Positions 54,607 to 63,574 of a stretch of 64,000 nucleotides of DNA are shown piece after piece; position 1 is the first letter of the stretch; each line of letters starts with the position of its first letter. Source of the DNA: Paenibacillus sp. Root444D2 (GTDB lineage: Bacteria; Bacillota; Bacilli; Paenibacillales; NBRC-103111); NCBI RefSeq assembly GCF_001426375.1, contig NZ_LMEO01000034.1, forward strand, positions 330,284 to 394,283. The letters are read 5' to 3'. Position numbers and translations under genes: made by a program. The notes under the pieces are model-generated. The model had not been told where the DNA came from and did no database searches. It was given only the letters and a program-made list of their open reading frames with translations.

Positions 54607-56568
54607 ATGATAAATTTGAACCCTTCGATGCGACTGAAGGTGAAAAGGGATACGTTTTTTCTCCCTAATCCAAATGGTAGTGTGTATTTTCGAAACAATG
54701 TAAGTTCGTTCCGTATGGAAGGAGAATTAATCGATCAGTGGATTGAAAAACTGCTACCGATATTCAACGGAGAACATAGGTTGGAGGATTTGACAGACGG
54801 ATTGCCGGACCAACACCGGAATCAGGTTTATAGAATTGCAGAAATGTTGTATCGTAATGGCTTTGTTCGGGATGTGAGCCAAGACGCTCCACATCAATTG
54901 CCGCAAGAGGTTCTCAAAAAGTATGCTTCTCAAATTGAATTTTTGGACAATTTCGGTAATTCGGGTGCATATCGGTTTCAGTCCTATCGTCAGTCCAAAG
55001 TTTTGACGGTGGGCTCTGGCCCATTTTTGCTCTCAGTCATTTCTGCGCTGCTTGCATCCGGATTGCCCAAGTTTCACGTACTAATTTCGGGCTCAGAGCC
55101 GACTGATCGGGAGCGGTTGCTAGAACTGGCGGCACATGCCCGTAAAACGGACCCGGAAGTGGCAATAGAGGAGGTTACCCTGAAGAAGGAAGGGGTTAGT
55201 AGTTGGCGGGAGGCTGTGAGGTCGTTTGATTCGATTTTGTTTGTGTCACAGGAGGGTGGTATCGAGGAACTACGGGTTCTTCATACGGTTTGCAGAGAGG
55301 AGAAGAAGACGTTTCTTCCCGCAGTGTGTCTACAGCAGGTGGGACTGGCGGGTCCGCTAGTGCATCCGGACTTTGAGGGATGCTGGGAGTCAGCGTATCG
55401 CAGAATACACGAATCCGCGATTCGTAAAGACCCTCAGCTGCACACCTTTTCTTCCACAGCGGGAGCGATGTTAGCGAATGTGATCGTGTTTGAATTGTTA
55501 AAAAAGATTACGGGAGCGAACGATTTGGAGCTTAGTAATCAGTTCTTCCTGCTTAATCTGGAGACTTTGGAAGGAAGATGGCATTCGTTCATGCCCCATC
55601 CGCTTGTGACCGGACGCATTGCAGCTGAATGGATTCACGATTTCGAACTGCAGCTCGAACGGAGATCAAGCAAAAGTGAAAATGGATTGCTTCCTTACTT
55701 CAGCAGGTTGACATCGGCGGAGTCAGGGATATTCCATATTTGGGAAGAGGGGGATTTAAAGCAGCTGCCGCTCTCTCAGTGTCGCGTACAGGCAGTCGAT
55801 CCGCTATCGGAAGGGGCGGCTGGGCTACTGCCCGACATTGTTTGTGCCGATCTGACGCATGAAGGAGCTAGGCGGGAAGCGGGGCTAGCCGGGATTGAAG
55901 CGTATGTGTCGCGAATGGTCGGCCTGCTCGTTTCTACACTTCCATCCCAACAGGAATCAGAAGGCAGCAGGTTTGAACCGCAGGAATTTATCGGCGTCGG
56001 AGCGGGAGAAACGGTTGCGGAATGCATTGGCCGAGGGTTGCAAATGTGTTTGGCCGAGATACTGAGCAAGCAATTGTCGTGTCAGTTGCCTTCTGTCTTT
56101 CGAGTAAAGTTGTCTGATATAGAAGATAAGCACTGCCAGTTTTATTTGCAAGCTTTGACCACGATGAAGGGGGTTCCGATAATTGGCTTGGGAGAGGAAG
56201 TGTCCGGATTCCCTGTGGTATGGGTCGGTACGAGTGATCACTGGTATGGCGGTGTAGGCTTGAATGTAACCCTGGCGTTGCGGGATGCTTTGCAACAGGC
56301 TCTGTTGGAGGCACAAAACCAACCGGCTCGCCTCACATCGCAAGTATTGGAGGTTTCGTCCGTGCGTCTGGCAGAACAGTTGCCACTAAGCCTTGTGATC
56401 TCCTCATGTGGAGCGAATGCAAAATCGGAGGTTCTTCAGTCTGCCTTGCAGGTCTTGGAACGGAACCGTAAGCGGATCTTGGTCATCGATCTGGCATCAG
56501 AATCGTTTATGAAAGAGGAAATGGCTGGAGTGTTAGGCGTGTTGCTGCGAGAGGAGGGTTCCCGGTGA
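54607..56568 (+). CDS. Putative thiazole-containing bacteriocin maturation protein (ThiF-like)
   Basis: The 653-residue protein starts at ATG 54607 with AGAGGAGG upstream; a longer frame from 54502 is less likely. An N-terminal region resembling leader-recognition domains (about 1-90) precedes a Rossmann-like ThiF part with VLTVGSGPFLLSVISALLAS. The rest has no catalytic motif I recognise. Proteins of this family stand next to heterocycloanthracin precursors and are thought to help bring the precursor to the cyclodehydratase. It overlaps the next gene by four bases. Confidence 0.8.
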   Translation: MINLNPSMRLKVKRDTFFLPNPNGSVYFRNNVSSFRMEGELIDQWIEKLLPIFNGEHRLEDLTDGLPDQHRNQVYRIAEMLYRNGFVRDVSQDAPHQLPQEVLKKYASQIEFLDNFGNSGAYRFQSYRQSKVLTVGSGPFLLSVISALLASGLPKFHVLISGSEPTDRERLLELAAHARKTDPEVAIEEVTLKKEGVSSWREAVRSFDSILFVSQEGGIEELRVLHTVCREEKKTFLPAVCLQQVGLAGPLVHPDFEGCWESAYRRIHESAIRKDPQLHTFSSTAGAMLANVIVFELLKKITGANDLELSNQFFLLNLETLEGRWHSFMPHPLVTGRIAAEWIHDFELQLERRSSKSENGLLPYFSRLTSAESGIFHIWEEGDLKQLPLSQCRVQAVDPLSEGAAGLLPDIVCADLTHEGARREAGLAGIEAYVSRMVGLLVSTLPSQQESEGSRFEPQEFIGVGAGETVAECIGRGLQMCLAEILSKQLSCQLPSVFRVKLSDIEDKHCQFYLQALTTMKGVPIIGLGEEVSGFPVVWVGTSDHWYGGVGLNVTLALRDALQQALLEAQNQPARLTSQVLEVSSVRLAEQLPLSLVISSCGANAKSEVLQSALQVLERNRKRILVIDLASESFMKEEMAGVLGVLLREEGSR

Positions 56569-58508
56569 GCGATATCGTTATGATTGTTGGAAATGGGGTG
56601 TTGGCAGACTGCGTGTACGAAGAACTGTCAGCCCATTTCGAGGTCGTACGTCAAATCGATTTCGAGGCAGGCGTACCGGAAGCGGTCGATTTGGCTCTGG
56701 TACTGCACGATGCTTGGCATCCTCATGTTCATCAAAAGGCGGAAGAGCTGCTGCAGCCAGCCGGCATCCCTTGGTTGCGCGGCTTCGTTTCATTTGGCGA
56801 GGGCGTGATCGGGCCTCTGGTAAGTCCGGGTACAAGCGGGTGTTCCCAGTGTGCAGACACGCGGCGTCTCATGGCGGGACGCGAGCGAAGGGAGATGCGG
56901 GATCTACAGATGAGGCTGGTAGCGCACGAGGGCATATCGAGTGACGCATGGGCGTCGCGTACAGGACTTTTGCAGATGGCTCACCTGCTGGTGGTGGAGG
57001 CACGGAGGAGGTTACAAGGCAATCCGGTTTACACGGCAGGGAAGGTGTTTTTGATCAACCTAAAAACGCTGGAGAGCACCCTTCACTTCTTTCTCCCAGA
57101 CCCGCTGTGTCCTGTTTGTAGTCGTTTGCCTGATGACTCATCAACAGCAGCCCAAATTTCGTTGCAACCAAGTCCGAAGATTAGCTCAGAAAGTTACCGC
57201 TCCCGCTCGATGGATGATCTGAATAAAGTTCTAACCAAAGACTATCTGGATTACCGGACTGGCTTTTTGAATGGGAAAATGATGGACCTTGCGTCGCCAT
57301 TTGCCGATGTGAGTGTGAATCTGCCGTTGTTCACAGAGGACGTGGGGACGGCAGGGAGGACTCATTCCTATGCAGTGAGCGAGCCCACCGCTATTTTGGA
57401 GGGGTTAGAACGGTACTGCGGTCTGGCACCACGAGGTAAACGGACGGTAGTCCATGGCAGCTTCCGCCAGTTGGAAGATCAAGCGCTCGACCCCGTCAAG
57501 GTAGGGATGCACACGAAGGAACAGTATGCTCAGCCGGGGTTTCCGTTCACAACGTTCGATCCTAACCAGCCAATCCATTGGGTATGGGGCTATTCGTTTT
57601 TGCAAGAGCGACCGATTCTGGTTCCAGAGCAGCTCTCTTATTACAGCATGGGCTGCAGGCATGGTTTCGTGTCCGAGTCTTCCAACGGCTGCGCGTTAGG
57701 AGGAAGTTTGGAGGAAGCGATTTTTTACGGCATATTGGAAGTGGTGGAGCGAGATTCTTTTCTGATGACTTGGTATGCGCAGCTGTCTCTCCCGCGCCTT
57801 GACCCTTATTCGGCTAACGACCAAGAATTGCGGTTGATGATCGATCGTTTACGAGCCGTGGCGGGGTTTGATGTGTATTTCTTTAACTCTACGATGGAGC
57901 ACGGGATTCCAAGCGTTTGGGGGGTAGCGAAAAACAGGAAACAAACAGGAGTGAATCTCATCTGTGCGGCCGGAGCTCATCCTGATCCTGTACGGGCGGT
58001 GAAAGGCGCGGTTCACGAGTTGGCCAGCATGGTACTGAATCTGGATAAGAAATTTGAGGCGAACCGGGAGGAGTATGTTCGGATGTTTCACGATTCCTCC
58101 TTGGTGCAGCAGATGGAGGATCATTCACTGCTGTACGGTTTGCCGCAAGCGCAGGAGCGCCTTCAATTTCTGCTGGATGAAAATCGCCCGTTGCGAACCT
58201 TTGAAGAGGAATTCAAGCGGGAGGCAAGGCATGCTGATTTAACGGACGATCTGAAGGACATTCTTAAGGCGTTCCGCCGATTGAATCTCGATGTCATCGT
58301 GGTGGATCTGACAGCGCCGGAAATCATTCGAAATGGACTGCATTGCGTGAAAGTACTGATCCCGGGGATGCTGCCAATGACATTTGGCCATCACTTTACT
58401 CGCGTGGCAGGGTTGGAGCGGGTGTTGAGGGTACCGATGGAACTCGGATATGCGAAGCAGCCGCTGAGGCTAGAACATCTCAATCCGTATCCGCATCCGT
58501 TTCCATAG
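56565..58508 (+). CDS. Fused E1-like/YcaO cyclodehydratase (SagD-type)
   Basis: A 647-residue enzyme, started at GTG 56565 behind AGGAGGG. The N-terminal part (about 1-200) is an E1-like leader-binding domain with probable zinc ligands C93/C96 and C182/C185. The YcaO domain follows, with the ATP-binding acidic residues around E273-E282 (SEPTAILEGLERY) and E383-E395 (LEEAIFYGILEVVERD), and the proline-rich C-terminus NPYPHPFP typical of azoline-forming YcaO proteins. It uses ATP to cyclise cysteine side chains of the precursor into thiazolines. Confidence 0.92.
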   Translation: MSDIVMIVGNGVLADCVYEELSAHFEVVRQIDFEAGVPEAVDLALVLHDAWHPHVHQKAEELLQPAGIPWLRGFVSFGEGVIGPLVSPGTSGCSQCADTRRLMAGRERREMRDLQMRLVAHEGISSDAWASRTGLLQMAHLLVVEARRRLQGNPVYTAGKVFLINLKTLESTLHFFLPDPLCPVCSRLPDDSSTAAQISLQPSPKISSESYRSRSMDDLNKVLTKDYLDYRTGFLNGKMMDLASPFADVSVNLPLFTEDVGTAGRTHSYAVSEPTAILEGLERYCGLAPRGKRTVVHGSFRQLEDQALDPVKVGMHTKEQYAQPGFPFTTFDPNQPIHWVWGYSFLQERPILVPEQLSYYSMGCRHGFVSESSNGCALGGSLEEAIFYGILEVVERDSFLMTWYAQLSLPRLDPYSANDQELRLMIDRLRAVAGFDVYFFNSTMEHGIPSVWGVAKNRKQTGVNLICAAGAHPDPVRAVKGAVHELASMVLNLDKKFEANREEYVRMFHDSSLVQQMEDHSLLYGLPQAQERLQFLLDENRPLRTFEEEFKREARHADLTDDLKDILKAFRRLNLDVIVVDLTAPEIIRNGLHCVKVLIPGMLPMTFGHHFTRVAGLERVLRVPMELGYAKQPLRLEHLNPYPHPFP

Positions 58509-58640
58509 GGTTTTAACCCACGAATATCAGACCGCCAACCGTCGACGAATGATGCCTTCGTACCAACTATTTTAAGCTGTGGTATCAAATATAGAAACGT
58601 GGCGTGGTTGACAACCTTGTTCATATCAGGAGGGAGAAGG

Positions 58641-60221
58641 ATGAGTCTGAAGGCTTTTCTGCACAATCTGCATTATGACATTGACAAGACCAAACCGCCG
58701 GACTTGGTGGTGGATTGGGAGGATCGACCGCTTGCGTATAAGCTCTACCGCGGTTTGCCTGTGGTTCCGTTATCTCCGGAAGTACCGCTGACGCTTGAAG
58801 GCAGCGAAGCGCCAGTGAAACCCGACCTCCGTCGAATGGGCCATTTTCTCTGGTACATATTCGGGCTCACGCAATTGTCCCAGTCAGTCCCTGCCTCGAA
58901 TTCCATGGTACAAAACATGGGTCTGCTGCAGTTGTACCGGCGGTTTGCTCCCTCAGGTGGAGCCTTATATCCGAATGAATTATACGTGTATCTGAAGCTA
59001 GAGGATTTGCGGGCAGGGGTATATCATTATGATGTGGCGCACCACCGTTTGGTGTTGCTGCGCGAAGGCAATTTCGATTCATATTTATCCCGGGCTCTTG
59101 GCAAACGATGTGACATGTCAGGCTGCTTTGGCGCTGTTTTTGTGTCGACCCTGTTTTGGAAAAACTTCTTTAAATACAATAACTTTTCCTACCGCCTGCA
59201 AGGACTGGATGCAGGTGCGCTGATCGGGCAGCTCTTGGAAGTGGCCAAACGGTTTGGCTTTGCGTCAGGGGTGTATTTCCAGTTTCTTGACCGAGCCGTG
59301 AATGATCTTCTCGGAGTGTCCGAACAAGAGGAAAGCGTGTATGCGGTGATTCCACTGTCGGTGGAGCCTGCGATCCCATGGTTTGCCAATAGGGATGAGG
59401 GAGAGGAGGGGGTCTCTGTCACCGAATTGTGCCGGGAGTTGAGGTCGGTTGAGCATGATCACTACGTCCGGTCCCGGAGGGTTAAGGAGTTTCCGATGCT
59501 TATCAAGATGAATGAAGCATCCCGATTGGAATCGCTTAGGCCGTTAGGGCGAATTGGGGAAGGTAAGATCGTTCACTGCGAGGATCAAGCGGTTGCTCTG
59601 CCCCGTGTGAAGCGGCTCTTGTATGATCTGGCGTCAGTAAGTCGTCAACGGTTTTCACCGGACGGTGATTTTGTAATGGGCAAGATAAGCCAAGAACAGT
59701 TGGCCTTGCTGCTGCAGGAGGCAACATCTTCCTTCAGGTATCGGAATGATTTGGATGGAGCACATGAGAACCCTGTTTCACGCGTCTCACTATACGTCTG
59801 TTTGTATAACATTGAGGGCATCCCGAACGGCGCTTACTATTATGACAGTGCTGCTCATACGTTATGCCGGGTACGTCATGGAGATCATCGGCTCAGGCTG
59901 CAGCAGGGAATGCCTTCCGACAACGTGAACTTGTTTCAAGTTCCGTTATGCTTTCATGTGGCAGGGGACAAGGAGCATCTCTTAACTGCCCTGGGGTATA
60001 GGGGGTACCGCATCCAACAGATGGAAGCAGGGATGCTCGTTCAGCGTTTACTGTTGGCGGCATCCGCTATCGGGATAGGGGGACATCCGCTTCTAGGATT
60101 TGATGCGAGCTTGTGTGATGAGATCTACAAGATGGCTTCGCGAGGAATTACCAGCCTGATCCAAATCCCGGTTGGACCATATCGTCATTGCCCGCGATTG
60201 GTAGGAGGTTTGCACGGCTAG
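58641..60221 (+). CDS. Two-domain SagB/ThcOx-family azoline dehydrogenase
   Basis: A 526-residue FMN-dependent oxidase that converts thiazolines to thiazoles. The start is ATG 58641, directly after AGGAGGGAGAAGG. The nitroreductase-like fold appears twice: the first half has RRFAPSGGALYPNELYVYL and the second the related FRYRNDLDGAHENPVSRVSLYVCL. Single-domain SagB proteins are about half this length. The second copy lacks the clear PSGGALYPNE signature, so only the first half may be catalytic. Confidence 0.88.
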   Translation: MSLKAFLHNLHYDIDKTKPPDLVVDWEDRPLAYKLYRGLPVVPLSPEVPLTLEGSEAPVKPDLRRMGHFLWYIFGLTQLSQSVPASNSMVQNMGLLQLYRRFAPSGGALYPNELYVYLKLEDLRAGVYHYDVAHHRLVLLREGNFDSYLSRALGKRCDMSGCFGAVFVSTLFWKNFFKYNNFSYRLQGLDAGALIGQLLEVAKRFGFASGVYFQFLDRAVNDLLGVSEQEESVYAVIPLSVEPAIPWFANRDEGEEGVSVTELCRELRSVEHDHYVRSRRVKEFPMLIKMNEASRLESLRPLGRIGEGKIVHCEDQAVALPRVKRLLYDLASVSRQRFSPDGDFVMGKISQEQLALLLQEATSSFRYRNDLDGAHENPVSRVSLYVCLYNIEGIPNGAYYYDSAAHTLCRVRHGDHRLRLQQGMPSDNVNLFQVPLCFHVAGDKEHLLTALGYRGYRIQQMEAGMLVQRLLLAASAIGIGGHPLLGFDASLCDEIYKMASRGITSLIQIPVGPYRHCPRLVGGLHG

Positions 60222-60249
60222 AAGAGGCGTATGTGAAAGCTCTTGTGTC

Positions 60250-60301
60250 GTATAAATAAGTAAGAGCACTGACTAATAGGTCGGTGCTCCTTCTTATTTA
60301 T
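60250..60301. terminator. Bidirectional terminator after the sagB-like gene
   Basis: GAGCACTGAC (60264-60273) pairs with GTCGGTGCTC (60280-60289), allowing one wobble pair, and is extended by ATAAATAAG/CTTATTTAT. It separates the cluster from the opposing ROK gene. Confidence 0.85.
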
Positions 60302-60342
60302 GGAGAAAAACGGACTATGCAATCTAATGTGGAGATTTATTT

Positions 60343-61548
60343 TTACTGAATCATTGTAAAAGAAAAATGTTGATCAAGCGCAAAGTTGATTGCACCGAGT
60401 GCTCCGCCGATTTCAGGCAATACGGCGGTATCTACCGCTATTCCGGCAGATAGAGCCATCATGGACCGCTGCTTCATAACTTTGGTGGCGGTTTGTACAT
60501 AGGTGCTGCACATACTGGGGATGGATCCTCCAAGAATGATTGCCTCGGGATTCAGTAAATTGACCAGATTAGCCAGAGCAATGCCGAGATAAGTGGCGGC
60601 ATGATTAACGACGCGTATCGCCAATTCATCGCCCTGATCTGCGGCCAAACAAACGTCCCTTGCCTGGAGAAGTTGGAGGTCGTTTCCTTGTACTACACCG
60701 TTAAGCAAACTTTCCTCTTGACCGGAGCGAAGCTGTCTGCGGGCTTCCTGTTCGATAGCTGAAGCCGTAGCGTATAGGTGCAAACATCCGTTATTTCCAC
60801 AAGGACATACAGGTCCGTCTGGTTCAACTGTAATATGCCCGAGCTCACCTGCCCCGCCGAATGAACCGGACACCAACTGCCGATCATTAAAGATTCCGGC
60901 AGCTATGCCGGAGCCGACCCCGACATAAATCATATGCTTGTAGCTGCTTCCTGAACCGAATCGGCATTCGGCAAGCCCGCGGGCGCGGTGCCTGTTTATG
61001 GCCACGGTGGGCCAACCAAGCTTTTTACTTACTATTTCCTCGATGTTCACGTTAGACCAGCCCAAATCGGATGCGCTCCTAATAATACCTCGTCTCGTAT
61101 CGACAAGACCTGGCACTCCCAGACCGAACATTTTGATGACCTCTATGTCCAATTCCTTCACAAACTTTGAGGTTTGATCAGTCAATTCCTGGATGGCTGT
61201 CTCGGGCTGGGATGAGCTGACGGGTATTTTTGTCATATGTAGGACATTGCCAAGTAAGTCAAACACGCCTAGCGTCCATACTTGATTGTCTAAATCGGCA
61301 CCCATAATGCCATGGGATCCTGGCACAAGCTCTAGAGAAATAGCTGGACGCCCACCCGTGGATGGGGCTTTTTCCGTTTCTTTGACAAGATTCCAATCCA
61401 TTAGCTCAGAAATTGTTGAAGAGATGGTAGCCCTGCTCAGTTCCGTAACTTTGGTCAATTTAATCCGAGGCATGGATCCGTGCATGCGCAAGGCTTGAAT
61501 GATACTGGTTTTGCTGCCCTTTTGATCACTTTTATTAGGAATTATCAT
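60343..61548 (-). CDS. ROK-family transcriptional repressor (third)
   Basis: A 401-residue ROK regulator with an N-terminal winged helix (LSRATISSTISELM recognition helix), the ROK domain and zinc motif CPCGNNGC. The ATG at 61548 with GGTGA upstream is preferred to the GTG at 61557. It differs from the two ROK proteins at 8081 and 16460 and diverges from the isomerase operon at 61792. The perfect palindrome at 61697-61719 in the gap is its likely operator. Confidence 0.88.
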   Translation of the reverse strand: MIIPNKSDQKGSKTSIIQALRMHGSMPRIKLTKVTELSRATISSTISELMDWNLVKETEKAPSTGGRPAISLELVPGSHGIMGADLDNQVWTLGVFDLLGNVLHMTKIPVSSSQPETAIQELTDQTSKFVKELDIEVIKMFGLGVPGLVDTRRGIIRSASDLGWSNVNIEEIVSKKLGWPTVAINRHRARGLAECRFGSGSSYKHMIYVGVGSGIAAGIFNDRQLVSGSFGGAGELGHITVEPDGPVCPCGNNGCLHLYATASAIEQEARRQLRSGQEESLLNGVVQGNDLQLLQARDVCLAADQGDELAIRVVNHAATYLGIALANLVNLLNPEAIILGGSIPSMCSTYVQTATKVMKQRSMMALSAGIAVDTAVLPEIGGALGAINFALDQHFSFTMIQ

Positions 61549-61696
61549 GAACTTCACCGTCGCTATATCATTATGTCATTAAATCGATTATACCTGAACC
61601 TATAGTTATAAGGGTAGTGTACTCACTTTAATAAAAAATAGAACAAAGTTCAATATATTTTTACTTAATAGAAACAAATTTCACTACAAATTTCAT

Positions 61697-61719
61697 TTTA
61701 AATTAATACTTAATTTAAA
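61697..61719. promoter_or_regulatory. Palindromic operator for the third ROK repressor
   Basis: TTTAAATTAA-TAC-TTAATTTAAA is a perfect 10-bp inverted repeat two bases upstream of the -35 box at 61722. A bound repressor would block the promoter. Confidence 0.6.
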
Positions 61720-61721
61720 TC

Positions 61722-61751
61722 TTGACGTAAGTATGGCGTTTGAATTATGAT
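61722..61751 (+). promoter_or_regulatory. Sigma-A promoter of the isomerase operon
   Basis: TTGACG (61722-61727) and TATGAT (61746-61751) are 18 bases apart. Transcription should start near 61758. Confidence 0.6.
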
Positions 61752-61764
61752 ATCCTCATATTAA

Positions 61765-61778
61765 TGAAAGCGCTATTA
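61765..61778 (+). promoter_or_regulatory. cre-like catabolite response element
   Basis: TGAAAGCGCTATTA fits the CcpA consensus with one mismatch and lies just after the predicted transcript start, in the position for glucose repression. Confidence 0.6.
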
Positions 61779-61791
61779 CGGAGGGGATAGG

Positions 61792-62730
61792 ATGAAAGCG
61801 ATGATCGTCTTAGGCGGTAATATGTATGATGATTCTACAATCGAGCATTTTTTGAAAGATGCGGCTGCGATTGGTTATGAGGGTGTCGAGATTCGTGGTG
61901 TTGGTGAGTTGAAAGACGGTCATATCTCGCAAGAACGGGCGGAGCAAATTAAAGATTTGCTTGAAGGCTATCGTCTAACACCTATCAATCTGTCTCTGTT
62001 TGTAGGGAATTTCGCCTGCAATTCAGAGGAGGAAAATAATGCCGAGTTTCTGAAATGGGGGCGTTATCTCAATTTTGCATCAACAATCGGATGCCGCATG
62101 ATGAGATTGAATCCAGGATTTCAGCATTCCGATGAAGTTTCCAAGGATGACTTTACGAAAGCAGTGAAGTGGTTTCAACTATGTGCCGATGCTGCTAGCG
62201 AACGCAATATCCGAGCGGTTATTGAAATGCACCATGGAACACTATGTGATACGGCAGATTCGTCAATCGCCTTTGTTGAAGCGGTAGGACGAAGTAATGT
62301 AGGGCTAATAATAGATCCGGTCAACTTGTATCAGGTACCGACTGATTATGGGATAGAAACCATTAAACGATTAAAGCCATACCTCTTCAATGTTCATATC
62401 AAAGATATCGTGGAATTGAAAGGAAACCAGTATCCTTGGGCTTTCGAATATAGTGATTATGTGCCGCATATCGGCCGATACCACCGGGTCATGCCAAAAC
62501 AGGGCAAACAGGAAGAACAATATTATTGTCACCGGCTTATTAATCAGGGCGGTATCGACTGGTACGAAGTGTTCCGGGGGCTGGAGCAAGTCGGGTACAA
62601 CGGCTACCTCACCGTTGAAAGTGTAAGCAAGCCTGGCTCCGATCTTCCCGTACATACCGAGTTGGCGCAGCAATGTTACAAAGATGTGCAGCAGTTGCTA
62701 AGTATCACAAAATCTAATGTCAACGTATAA
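61792..62730 (+). CDS. Sugar phosphate isomerase/epimerase family protein
   Basis: A 312-residue TIM-barrel protein of the xylose-isomerase-like AP-endonuclease-2 fold. Metal-binding residues are visible in VIEMHHGTLCDT, IIDPVNLY and FNVHIKDI, with a late TVESVSK. GGAGGGG precedes the ATG. It is the first gene of the repressed operon. Members epimerise or isomerise keto sugars, inosose or similar compounds; the substrate is unknown. Confidence 0.85.
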   Translation: MKAMIVLGGNMYDDSTIEHFLKDAAAIGYEGVEIRGVGELKDGHISQERAEQIKDLLEGYRLTPINLSLFVGNFACNSEEENNAEFLKWGRYLNFASTIGCRMMRLNPGFQHSDEVSKDDFTKAVKWFQLCADAASERNIRAVIEMHHGTLCDTADSSIAFVEAVGRSNVGLIIDPVNLYQVPTDYGIETIKRLKPYLFNVHIKDIVELKGNQYPWAFEYSDYVPHIGRYHRVMPKQGKQEEQYYCHRLINQGGIDWYEVFRGLEQVGYNGYLTVESVSKPGSDLPVHTELAQQCYKDVQQLLSITKSNVNV

Positions 62731-62760
62731 AAAGTTCGACTGAGGGAGTGTTGCACTGCT

Positions 62761-63558
62761 GTGGAAAATTCAGAAAAGCCATTTTCTTTTTCACTCTTTG
62801 TCAAGCATTGGAAAGATAAGCCGGCACCAGAGCTGGCCCGCTTTGTAAGCAGTATCGGTTTTGACGGCATTGAGCTTCCCGTGCGCGCCGGGTTTCAGGT
62901 TGAGCCTGAAACCGCCCAGAAAACGCTGACGAAATTCGCTAAGCAGCTCGGTGAACAAGGGGTCAACATATACAGCGTTGCCGCTTCAACCGATGAATCG
63001 GTTTTCGCCGCATGTGCGGAGGCTGGAGTGCCGCTCATCCGGATCATGGTCAACATAGATCAGGACGGCTACAAGGCGACGGAAGAACGGACCAAGCGGA
63101 AGTTGGAAGAGCTGGTACCGCTTTGCGAGAAGTACAGCGTGAAGGTTGGCGTCCAGCAGCATTACGGGAAATTTATCATCGATTCCAATGGCATTATGCG
63201 GTTGATGGATAACCTCAGCCCAGGCCATGTCGGCGTAGTCTGGGATGCGGCGCACGACGCATTCGCGGGACAGCAGCCCGAATATGGACTGGACATCGTT
63301 TGGTCGCACCTTGCTATGGTGAACATGAAAAACGGTTTTTTTATTCGAAGCAACGGACCCGAAGCCGAAACAGCCGAGTGGAAGCGTCATTTTACGACCG
63401 GACGGCACGGTATGGCCCACTGGCCACGGATTGCTAACTATGTAAAAGAACGAAACTATGCCGGTGTTGTATGTTTGACTGCGGAGTACACGGATCTGGC
63501 CAATAAAGACCGGTACATCGCCGAAGATCTTGCTTACGCGAAATCGCTTTTTAAGTAA
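62761..63558 (+). CDS. Sugar phosphate isomerase/epimerase family protein (second)
   Basis: A 265-residue TIM-barrel protein starting at GTG 62761; GAGGGAG lies at 62742-62748. Motifs include KVGVQQHYGKF and GVVWDAAHDAF. It is a distant relative of the previous gene and shares its operon. A pair of such enzymes next to an LplB-type permease suggests successive isomerisation steps on one imported sugar. Confidence 0.82.
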   Translation: MENSEKPFSFSLFVKHWKDKPAPELARFVSSIGFDGIELPVRAGFQVEPETAQKTLTKFAKQLGEQGVNIYSVAASTDESVFAACAEAGVPLIRIMVNIDQDGYKATEERTKRKLEELVPLCEKYSVKVGVQQHYGKFIIDSNGIMRLMDNLSPGHVGVVWDAAHDAFAGQQPEYGLDIVWSHLAMVNMKNGFFIRSNGPEAETAEWKRHFTTGRHGMAHWPRIANYVKERNYAGVVCLTAEYTDLANKDRYIAEDLAYAKSLFK

Positions 63559-63574
63559 AAGGAGGCGCAGTACC

